Below, piece after piece: positions 37,092 through 44,730 of a DNA stretch of 61,499 nt. The stretch covers positions 1-61,499 of the forward strand of contig JAHHQV010000007.1 in NCBI GenBank assembly GCA_020026175.1. Reading direction: 5' to 3'. Numbering within the stretch: position 1 is the first letter of the stretch; each line of letters opens with the position of its first letter. Below the pieces are notes generated by a model. That model had not been told where the DNA came from. It searched no databases and worked only from the letters and a program-made list of their open reading frames with translations. The translations under genes were made by a program, and so were the position numbers. The DNA comes from Phocaeicola sp. (GTDB taxonomy: Bacteria > Bacteroidota > Bacteroidia > Bacteroidales > Bacteroidaceae).

Positions 37092-38051
37092 ATGATACTT
37101 GATATATTTTTCTTGATTGGCGGACTTGCCTTGATTATATTGGGAGCAAACAAACTTACTGACGGAGCAGCATCCATTGCAAAACGTTTTCAAATATCCG
37201 ACCTTGTTATCGGGCTCACAATTGTAGCTTTCGGTACATCTGCGCCCGAACTGGTCATAAGTACATTGTCTGCTATGCAGGGTAGCGCAGAAATGGCTAT
37301 AGGTAATGTAGTTGGAAGTAACATTTTCAACATTCTGATGATTATAGGATGTACGGCATTGGTGCTTCCTATAAAAGTAGGAAATGGAACTATGAGCAAG
37401 GAAATACCTCTTGTAATATTGTCTGCACTGGTATTTGCTTGTTTTGCAAATGATGTATATCTGGATGGAGGAAGCAGAAACATCATAAGCCGTATTGACG
37501 GACTTGTGCTGCTGGGTTTCTTCCTTATATTTATGCGCTATACTTTTGCCATTGCAAAGAACGGAAATGAAAATACTGACGAAGAACAGAAAGTCATGGA
37601 ACTGCCCATGTGGAAATCCATATTATTCATAGCCGGAGGATTGTCAGGACTGATATTCGGAGGACAATGGTTTGTAGACGGAGCCAGCGGTGTGGCCCGC
37701 ACATTGGGAGTAAGCGAATCCGTCATCGGACTTACACTTGTAGCAGGCGGTACTTCATTACCCGAACTGGCTACATCTGTTACTGCTGCATTGAAGAAAA
37801 ATCCTGGAATTGCAATAGGTAATGTAATAGGAAGCAATCTCTTTAACACATTCTTCGTTTTAGGAGCAAGTGCTACTATCGCTCCGCTATCAATGGGAAA
37901 CATCAACAATACTGACATAGCAGTGATGATAGGCTCTTCTGTTTTATTCTGGATTGTGGGACGGTTCTTCAAAGAACGTACCATAACACGTATAGAAGGA
38001 GCAGTAATGATGACATGCTATATAGCATATACTACTTGGCTCATTATATGA
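37092..38051 (+). CDS. Calcium/sodium antiporter (CaCA family, YrbG-like)
   Basis: A 319-residue inner-membrane cation exchanger with about ten helices and the two inverted alpha repeats of the family: GLTIVAFGTSAPELVIS with GNVVGSNIFNI, and GLTLVAGGTSLPELATS with GNVIGSNLFNT. These provide the ion-binding Glu and Asn residues. It exchanges Ca2+ or another cation for Na+ or H+. It starts 33 bp after the protoporphyrinogen oxidase gene and may be read from the same transcript, although a functional link to haem is not evident. Confidence 0.93.
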   Translation: MILDIFFLIGGLALIILGANKLTDGAASIAKRFQISDLVIGLTIVAFGTSAPELVISTLSAMQGSAEMAIGNVVGSNIFNILMIIGCTALVLPIKVGNGTMSKEIPLVILSALVFACFANDVYLDGGSRNIISRIDGLVLLGFFLIFMRYTFAIAKNGNENTDEEQKVMELPMWKSILFIAGGLSGLIFGGQWFVDGASGVARTLGVSESVIGLTLVAGGTSLPELATSVTAALKKNPGIAIGNVIGSNLFNTFFVLGASATIAPLSMGNINNTDIAVMIGSSVLFWIVGRFFKERTITRIEGAVMMTCYIAYTTWLII

Positions 38052-38222
38052 CAAGAGAAAATGTATATAAAGACAAGAAGATATTCAACATGAATATTCT
38101 GAAATTCAATTCTTTTGTAGGCTTAATTTAATAGTTTGATGATATTAATTCAATACTACAGACCGTAAAGCCTTTTTGGCAAAAACAAGAATGAAACGAT
38201 AATTTTATAAAGATATTTTGTA

Positions 38223-38230
38223 TATCTTTG
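38223..38230 (+). promoter_or_regulatory. -7 box of dnaB
   Basis: TATCTTTG is an exact TAnnTTTG match, 26 bp before the chosen dnaB ATG. No good -33 box is visible at the expected distance. Confidence 0.45.
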
Positions 38231-38256
38231 CGTGCTAATCATTTTTTTTGCTGACA

Positions 38257-39822
38257 ATGGCTACTACACAAAGAAAACCAACACGAAATACAAAAACTGC
38301 TAAGGAAAAGCTGACTGACGAATACGGACATCTACAGCCACAGGCACCGGAACTGGAAAAAGCCGTATTGGGTGCGCTGATGATAGAAAAAGATGCTTAT
38401 TCGCTTGTAAGCGAGATTCTACGACCAGAGTCTTTTTATGAGCACAGGCATCAACTAATATATGCAGCTATTACAGACCTTGCAATACAGCAGAAGCCCA
38501 TCGACCTACTAACAGTAACGGAACATCTGCGCTCGAGAGGTGATCTGGACGAAGTGGGAGGACCTTTCTATATTACCCAATTGAGCGGTATGATGGCTTC
38601 GTCGGCACACATCGAATATCATGCACGTATCATTGCACAGAAGTTTCTTGCCAGAGAACTTATCACTTTTACAAGCAATATACAGAAAAAAGCCTTCGAC
38701 GAGACTGAAGACGTAGACGACATAATGCAGGAAGCTGAGGGACGACTGTTTGAAATCTCACAGCAGAACATGAAGAAGGACTATACGCAGATTAATCCTG
38801 TAATTCAGGAAGCGTATGAAATGCTGCAAAAAGCAGCGGCACGAACCGATGGTCTGAGCGGACTTTCAAGTGGTTTCCATCAGCTAGACAAGATGACTTC
38901 GGGATGGCAGAACTCTGACCTCATCATCATTGCCGCACGTCCTGCAATGGGTAAGACTGCTTTCGTTCTTTCTATGGCCAAGAATATAGCAGTAAACAGC
39001 AAGGTTCCTGTAGCTCTGTTTTCTCTGGAAATGAGCAATGTGCAGCTTGTAAACCGTCTTATAGTAAACGTGTGCGAAATTCCTGGAGAAAAAATAAAGA
39101 GCGGACAACTTGCTCCGTATGAATGGGGACAGCTGGACTATAAAATAAAGGAACTATATGATGCTCCACTCTTTGTAGACGATACGCCTTCTTTGTCGGT
39201 TTTCGAACTCAGGACCAAAGCAAGACGACTAGTCAGAGAACATGATGTAAAGATTATAATAATCGACTACCTTCAGTTGATGAACGCCAGCGGTATGTCT
39301 TTCGGCAGCCGTCAGGAAGAGGTAAGTACCATTTCGCGCTCGCTGAAAGGACTGGCCAAAGAGTTGAACATCCCTATCATTGCACTGAGCCAGTTGAATC
39401 GTGGAGTGGAAAACCGTGAAGGTGTTGAAGGTAAAAGACCTCAGTTGAGCGACCTCCGTGAATCAGGTGCCATAGAGCAGGATGCCGATATGGTATGCTT
39501 TATTCATCGCCCGGAATATTATAAAATATACACGGACGATAATGGCAGAGACCTAAGGGGAATGGCTGAAATAATTATAGCAAAACATCGTAATGGTGCC
39601 GTCGGAGATGTTCTGTTGCGATTCAGGGCTGAATTTGCAAGATTCCAGAACCCTGACGACGAAATGATTGTCCCAATGCCTGGAGAAGAAAACCATACTC
39701 CTGTGATGCGCTCAAAAATCAATAGCAAGGAAAACTCGGCTGTACCGCCTCCACCTGTAGAGATGGCACCTCAACAGCAAGAAAATCCTTTTGGAGGGCC
39801 ATTGCCTGAAGCTCCATTCTGA
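38257..39822 (+). CDS. dnaB: Replicative DNA helicase
   Basis: A 521-residue hexameric 5'-3' helicase that unwinds the replication fork and recruits primase. An N-terminal DnaB domain (about 30-130, PELEKAVLGALMIEKDAYSL) is joined to a RecA-like motor with Walker A ARPAMGKTAF, Walker B KIIIIDYLQLM and the motif LSDLRESGAIEQDADMV. The start is the ATG at 38257 (MATTQRKPT); an in-frame TTG nine bases upstream is less likely. The C-terminal tail is Pro/Gln-rich (PPPPVEMAPQQQ), as in other Bacteroidetes. A terminator follows. Confidence 0.97.
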   Translation: MATTQRKPTRNTKTAKEKLTDEYGHLQPQAPELEKAVLGALMIEKDAYSLVSEILRPESFYEHRHQLIYAAITDLAIQQKPIDLLTVTEHLRSRGDLDEVGGPFYITQLSGMMASSAHIEYHARIIAQKFLARELITFTSNIQKKAFDETEDVDDIMQEAEGRLFEISQQNMKKDYTQINPVIQEAYEMLQKAAARTDGLSGLSSGFHQLDKMTSGWQNSDLIIIAARPAMGKTAFVLSMAKNIAVNSKVPVALFSLEMSNVQLVNRLIVNVCEIPGEKIKSGQLAPYEWGQLDYKIKELYDAPLFVDDTPSLSVFELRTKARRLVREHDVKIIIIDYLQLMNASGMSFGSRQEEVSTISRSLKGLAKELNIPIIALSQLNRGVENREGVEGKRPQLSDLRESGAIEQDADMVCFIHRPEYYKIYTDDNGRDLRGMAEIIIAKHRNGAVGDVLLRFRAEFARFQNPDDEMIVPMPGEENHTPVMRSKINSKENSAVPPPPVEMAPQQQENPFGGPLPEAPF

Positions 39823-39850
39823 TTTGACAGAAATAATGATACATATTACA

Positions 39851-39886
39851 TTAGCCGACCTGTCTACTTGCAGACTTGTCGGCTAA
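39851..39886 (+). terminator. Terminator after dnaB
   Basis: A 9-bp stem (ttagccgac / gtcggctaa) with inner pairing (gtct / agac), followed by AAAAC and T-rich sequence, 28 bp after the dnaB stop. The T-run is modest. Confidence 0.55.
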
Positions 39887-39902
39887 AAACTCTCATTCTT
39901 CT

Positions 39903-39932
39903 CTTGTAAACCAAATATTTGTATTAACTTTG
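39903..39932 (+). promoter_or_regulatory. pheT promoter
   Basis: CTTG at 39903-39906 and TAACTTTG at 39925-39932, with 18 bp between, lie 37 bp before the pheT start. The -7 box is an exact consensus match. Confidence 0.6.
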
Positions 39933-39969
39933 CACATAATTGTAGAAATATATATAAAAATACTATATT

Positions 39970-42432
39970 ATGAATATATCTTATAACTGGCTGAAAGAGT
40001 ATGTCAATTTTGACCTTACTCCTGAAGAAGTATCAGCCGCACTTACATCTATCGGACTTGAGACTGGGGGGGTAGAGGAAGTTCAGACTATAAAAGGTGG
40101 ACTTGAAGGACTTGTTGTGGGTGAAGTTCTTACTTGCGAGCCTCATCCTAATTCAGACCACATGCACATCACTACCATAAATTTAGGTCAGGGAGAACCT
40201 GTGCAGATTGTGTGTGGAGCTGCAAACGTGGCAGCAGGACAAAAAGTGATTGTGGCTACTTTAGGTACCAAACTTTACGATGGAGAGGAATGTTTCACTA
40301 TAAAGAAATCAAAACTGCGCGGAGTGGAATCCAATGGTATGATTTGTGCAGAAGATGAAATAGGCGTAGGTACAAGCCACGATGGAATAATCGTTCTTCC
40401 GGCAGATACAGTACCTGGAACTCTTGCAAAAGATTATTATAATATAAAAAGTGAATATGTACTTGAAGTGGATATTACTCCTAACCGCTCTGATGCATGT
40501 TCGCATTATGGAGTAGCACGTGACCTTTATGCATGGTTGGTACAAAACGGACATAAAGTAGAGCTGAAACGTCCTTGTGTGGACGGATTTACTGTAGACA
40601 ACAATAATCTGAACATTGATGTAGAAGTAGAAAATAAGGAAGCTTGCCCTCGCTATGCAGGTGTAGCCATAAAGAACGTTACAGTAAAGGAAAGTCCAGA
40701 ATGGTTGCAGAACAAATTGAGACTCATCGGTGTACGCCCTATAAATAACATCGTGGATATTACAAATTATATCCTTCATGCTTACGGACAGCCTATGCAC
40801 TGTTTTGATGCTGCAAAAATCAAAGGCAACAAAATTGTTGTAAAAACTTGTAATGAAGGAACAAAATTTGTGACACTTGATGAAGTGGAACATACTCTTT
40901 ATGAACGTGACTTGATGATTTGCAACGACGAAGAACCTATGTGTATTGCGGGTGTATTCGGTGGATTGGATTCTGGAACAACAGACACTACTACAGATAT
41001 TTTCTTGGAAAGTGCATACTTCAACCCTACTTGGGTACGTAAAACTGCACGCCGTCATGGTTTGAGCACAGACTCTTCTTTCAGATTTGAACGTGGAGTG
41101 GACCCTAACAATACTATATATGCCCTTAAGGCTGCTGCCTTGCTGGTGAAAGAGATTGCAGGTGGTGAAATAGCTTCAGACATAAAGGATATTTATCCTA
41201 ATCCTATATCTGATTTCGCTGTAGAACTTTCTTATAATTATGTAAACAACCTTATCGGTAAGGTTATTCTAGCTGAAACTGTAAAAAACATAGTAAGCAG
41301 TCTGGAAATGAAGATAACAAATGAAACAGAAGAAGGACTTTCTCTTCTAGTTCCAGCGTATCGCGTAGATGTTCAGCGTCCATGTGATGTAGTTGAAGAT
41401 ATATTACGCATATATGGATATAATAATGTTGAAATACCTACTACACTTAAATCAAGTATCAACGTAAAAGGAGCAGAAGATAAGTCAGTAAAACTTCAGA
41501 ATATAATTTCCGAACAATTGATAGGCTGTGGATTCAACGAGATACTTAACAATTCACTTACTGCTGCTGCTTATTATGAAGGTAATGAGACATACAAGCC
41601 TGAAAGCCTTGTAAGACTGATGAACCCATTGAGCAATGACCTTTGTGTAATGCGTGGAACATTGTTATTTGGCGGACTAGAAAGCATTCAGCATAATGCA
41701 AACCGCAAAAACTCAGACTTGAAGTTCTTTGAGTTTGGAAAATGTTATCATTTCAATGCTGAGAAGAAGAACCCAGAGAAGGTACTTGCAGCATATTCGG
41801 AAGAATTGCACTTGGGAATGTGGGTTACAGGTAAGCGTATAAACAACTCATGGATTCATGCAGATGAAGACTCTACAGTATATGAACTGAAAGCATATGT
41901 AATCAACATTTTCCGTCGTCTTGGCGTAAACTTCGGAGGTGTTGTATTCGGAAATCTGACTAACGATATCTATTCGGTAGCAATTTCGGTACATACTCGT
42001 GGTGGTAAATTGCTCGCTACATTCGGCATTGTAAGTAAAAAGCTACAGAAAACATTCGACATCGACAACGAAGTGTATTATGCAGACCTTAACTGGACTG
42101 AACTGATGAAGGCTATAAAAGGAAATGCAGTAAGCTACAAGGAAATATCTAAATTTCCAGCAGTGAAACGTGACTTGGCACTTCTTATAGATAAAAATAT
42201 CCAGTTTGCAGAAATAGAGAAAATAGCTTACGAAACTGACAAAAAACTTCTTAAGGCGGTTGACTTGTTTGACGTATACGAAGGCAGAAATCTTGAAGCT
42301 GGAAAGAAGAGTTACGCAGTAAGTTTCATGCTTCAAGATGAAAATGCAACTCTAAACGACAAACAGATTGACAAGTTTATGCAGAAACTCATTAAAAATC
42401 TGGAAACAAAACTTAATGCTAAGTTAAGATAA
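39970..42432 (+). CDS. pheT: Phenylalanyl-tRNA synthetase beta subunit
   Basis: An 820-residue beta subunit of the alpha2-beta2 enzyme that charges tRNA-Phe. The order is: N-terminal B1 domain and EMAP-like tRNA-binding domain (GLVVGEVLTCEPHPNSDHMH), B3/B4 editing domain (about 210-390), B5 domain (about 405-475), a synthetase-like core, and the C-terminal FDX-ACB anticodon domain (FPAVKRDLALLIDKNIQFAE). pheS is not in the window, so the two subunits are encoded apart. yebC starts 43 bp downstream and may be co-transcribed. Confidence 0.97.
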   Translation: MNISYNWLKEYVNFDLTPEEVSAALTSIGLETGGVEEVQTIKGGLEGLVVGEVLTCEPHPNSDHMHITTINLGQGEPVQIVCGAANVAAGQKVIVATLGTKLYDGEECFTIKKSKLRGVESNGMICAEDEIGVGTSHDGIIVLPADTVPGTLAKDYYNIKSEYVLEVDITPNRSDACSHYGVARDLYAWLVQNGHKVELKRPCVDGFTVDNNNLNIDVEVENKEACPRYAGVAIKNVTVKESPEWLQNKLRLIGVRPINNIVDITNYILHAYGQPMHCFDAAKIKGNKIVVKTCNEGTKFVTLDEVEHTLYERDLMICNDEEPMCIAGVFGGLDSGTTDTTTDIFLESAYFNPTWVRKTARRHGLSTDSSFRFERGVDPNNTIYALKAAALLVKEIAGGEIASDIKDIYPNPISDFAVELSYNYVNNLIGKVILAETVKNIVSSLEMKITNETEEGLSLLVPAYRVDVQRPCDVVEDILRIYGYNNVEIPTTLKSSINVKGAEDKSVKLQNIISEQLIGCGFNEILNNSLTAAAYYEGNETYKPESLVRLMNPLSNDLCVMRGTLLFGGLESIQHNANRKNSDLKFFEFGKCYHFNAEKKNPEKVLAAYSEELHLGMWVTGKRINNSWIHADEDSTVYELKAYVINIFRRLGVNFGGVVFGNLTNDIYSVAISVHTRGGKLLATFGIVSKKLQKTFDIDNEVYYADLNWTELMKAIKGNAVSYKEISKFPAVKRDLALLIDKNIQFAEIEKIAYETDKKLLKAVDLFDVYEGRNLEAGKKSYAVSFMLQDENATLNDKQIDKFMQKLIKNLETKLNAKLR

Positions 42433-42475
42433 GATCATATTATAATAAAAAGATAACAATAAAAATATTTAACCA

Positions 42476-43213
42476 ATGGGAAGAGCGTTTGAATATAGAA
42501 AAGCTGCCAAAATGAAAAGATGGGGTCACATGGCAAAGACCTTCACACGTTTGGGTAAACAAATTGCAATTGCAGTAAAAGCTGGAGGTCCAGAACCAGA
42601 AAACAACCCAAGCCTTCGTTCTATTATAGCTGTTTGTAAGCGTGAAAACATGCCTAAAGACAATATAGAACGTGCTATAAAGAATGCAATGGGTAAAGAC
42701 CAGAGCGATTATAAGAGTACTACTTACGAAGGATACGGTCCTCACGGAGTAGCTGTATTTGTTGATACTCTTACTGATAATACAACTCGTACAGTAGCTG
42801 ACGTTCGTTCTATCTTCAACAAATTTTCAGGTAACCTTGGAACTACAGGTTCACTTGCCTTCTTATTCGACCACAAATGTGTTTTCACATTCAAGAAAAA
42901 AGAAGGACTTGATATGGAAGAACTTATTCTCGATCTTATCGACTATAACGTAGAAGACGAGTTTGATGAAGATACAGAAGAAGGAACAATCACTATTTAT
43001 GGTGACCCTAAGAGCTACTCTCTCATCCAGAATCATTTGGAAGAATGTGGTTTTGAGGATGTCGGTGGTGAATTTACATACGTACCAAACGACTTGAAAG
43101 AAGTTACTCCTGAACAACGCGAAACTATCGACAAGATGGTAGAACGTCTTGAAGAATTTGATGATGTTCAGAATGTTTATACAAATATGAAACCTGAGGA
43201 AGAAGAAGAATAA
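42476..43213 (+). CDS. yebC: YebC/PmpR-family protein (TACO1-like)
   Basis: A 245-residue three-domain protein of the YebC family. The N-terminal signature is GRAFEYRKAAKMKRWGHMAK, and GYGPHGVAVFVDTLTDN marks domain 2. Family members were described as transcriptional regulators; recent work on YebC and mitochondrial TACO1 indicates a role in translating proline-rich stretches. The C-terminus is highly acidic (KPEEEEE). It follows pheT on the same strand and ends at a hairpin terminator. Confidence 0.94.
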   Translation: MGRAFEYRKAAKMKRWGHMAKTFTRLGKQIAIAVKAGGPEPENNPSLRSIIAVCKRENMPKDNIERAIKNAMGKDQSDYKSTTYEGYGPHGVAVFVDTLTDNTTRTVADVRSIFNKFSGNLGTTGSLAFLFDHKCVFTFKKKEGLDMEELILDLIDYNVEDEFDEDTEEGTITIYGDPKSYSLIQNHLEECGFEDVGGEFTYVPNDLKEVTPEQRETIDKMVERLEEFDDVQNVYTNMKPEEEEE

Positions 43214-43630
43214 TCTACTTCTCACAACTTATTTATGAAAACAGATTTCACATAGCTGTGGTCTATAGTGAAATCTGTTTTTTATTGAGTAATATTGAAT
43301 AGCATATATAATATGAATAATACAATCAGCATAAGACGAGTATTTTTATTCCATCAAAACGCCAACTTTATTCATATAGGCAAGACATAGAATTTATAAT
43401 AGAGTCCCCTTTTAAAAGTACATTTTTCCAATTTTATCCTCTCTCAGAAGTATCTGTAGAGCGTTAATTTCTGTCAAAAAAACACTTTTTGTAGTGGGCT
43501 TATAATATAATATGAATTGTGGATTATATAGAAATTATAAGAAATCGGATATTGTTTATTGTATATATATATAAAAATCATATCACTTATTTAATTCAAA
43601 TCTATTCCAAATGACTAACTTAAAAAAAAA
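43214..43630. other. Intergenic region between yebC and the TSCPD gene
   Basis: A 417-bp AT-rich gap. It begins with a hairpin terminator (43238-43281). The remainder has no recognisable gene, RNA or mobile-element remnant on either strand. Confidence 0.55.
43238..43281 (+). terminator. Terminator after yebC
   Basis: A 14-bp stem (aaaacagatttcac with gtgaaatctgtttt) encloses a 12-16-nt loop and is followed by TTTATTG. It lies about 25 bp after the yebC stop. Confidence 0.75.
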
Positions 43631-43876
43631 ATGAAAATATCGTACAAAACTAAAGGAACTTGCAGTTCTATGATTGATATAGAAGTAGAAAATGATATAA
43701 TAAAAGATATACATTTTACTGGAGGATGCAACGGAAACCTGAAAGGTATTTGCTCACTAGTAACAGGAATGGAAGTCTATGACGTGATTTCAAAGCTTAA
43801 AGGAATCAAATGCGGTAACAGAAACACATCATGCCCAGACCAATTATGCCAAGCGTTACAAAGCATAGAAAAGTAA
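43631..43876 (+). CDS. TSCPD-domain protein (TIGR03905-like)
   Basis: An 81-residue protein made almost wholly of the TSCPD domain, named after a T-S-C-P-D motif. Here it is NTSCPDQLCQ near the C-terminus, with IHFTGGCNGNLKGICSLVTG before it. Such domains are otherwise found at the C-terminus of class II ribonucleotide reductases, where cysteines bind metal. The stand-alone form has no known function. The start is the ATG after the run of ten A; an upstream ATG at 43611 is out of frame. A terminator hairpin follows. Confidence 0.85.
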   Translation: MKISYKTKGTCSSMIDIEVENDIIKDIHFTGGCNGNLKGICSLVTGMEVYDVISKLKGIKCGNRNTSCPDQLCQALQSIEK

Positions 43877-43910
43877 AAATTAGAAATACTTACAATTATC
43901 ATAAAAAAAC

Positions 43911-43957
43911 AAAAGCCGTAATCATTTTCTTTGAAAGGATAAATGATTACGGCTTTT
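43911..43957 (+). terminator. Terminator after the TSCPD gene
   Basis: A perfect 17-bp stem (aaaagccgtaatcattt and its complement) with a 13-nt loop, ending in TTTTATTG. It could work in either direction. Confidence 0.75.
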
Positions 43958-44109
43958 ATTGTGCCATAGAGATTAACCAATAGTTTTATAGTACACAAAA
44001 CTTTTCCCGTATTGGCTGTATAAAATTAGAAAGGATTACTGACTTATAAAAGCAGAACCAACCATAAGTATCAATACGCAAAAGTATATGACTTCCAATA
44101 ATTACTTTA

Positions 44110-44592
44110 CTAGAATAAAGTACTTAATTCGGCACGGCTCACTTTAATCAAATCGGCAGGAGAAATCTTTATCTGCAAACCGCGTACACCAGCACTTATA
44201 TAAATATGACCGAAATCATTACAAGTATTATGTATATAAGTAGGAAAATGTTTCTTCATTCCTATAGGCGAGCATCCTCCTCTAATATATCCAGTAAGAG
44301 GAAGCAGTTCCTTCACGGGTATCAAATCGCATTTCTTATTGCCGGAAACCTTTGCTGCCAATTTCAGGTCTATTTCGTGTTCGCCTGGAATAACACATAC
44401 AAAATAACCAGACTTCTCACCATGAAGTACCAATGTCTTGAATACCTGTTCAATATTTTCTCCCAATGTAGCGGCAACATGTATGCAGCTCAAATCGTTT
44501 TCATCAACTTCATATGGAACCAATTCATACTTAATCTTATCTTTATCAAGCAATCTGGCAGCATTTGTCTTAGCAATCTTTTCTTTAGACAT
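44110..44592 (-). CDS. ybaK: Cys-tRNA(Pro)/Cys-tRNA(Cys) deacylase
   Basis: A 160-residue trans-editing enzyme of the YbaK/EbsC family that hydrolyses cysteine mis-attached to tRNA-Pro. The fold is marked by FKTLVLHGEKSGYFVCVIPG, LKLAAKVSGNKKCDLIP and GYIRGGCSPIGMKKHFPTYI, the last with the conserved GGxSP-type loop. The length matches the E. coli protein (159). It lies after uvrA on the same strand with a 138-bp gap. Confidence 0.93.
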   Translation of the reverse strand: MSKEKIAKTNAARLLDKDKIKYELVPYEVDENDLSCIHVAATLGENIEQVFKTLVLHGEKSGYFVCVIPGEHEIDLKLAAKVSGNKKCDLIPVKELLPLTGYIRGGCSPIGMKKHFPTYIHNTCNDFGHIYISAGVRGLQIKISPADLIKVSRAELSTLF

Positions 44593-44730
44593 AACTATTT
44601 TATTTTAAAAAGGAATCAACATTACATAAACACCACGACACACATAAAGACGAGGACCACGTAATAATATCATATAAAAAACAAAGTATTGCAGTAACCA
44701 CAAACTGAAGAGCCACAATACCCAATACAG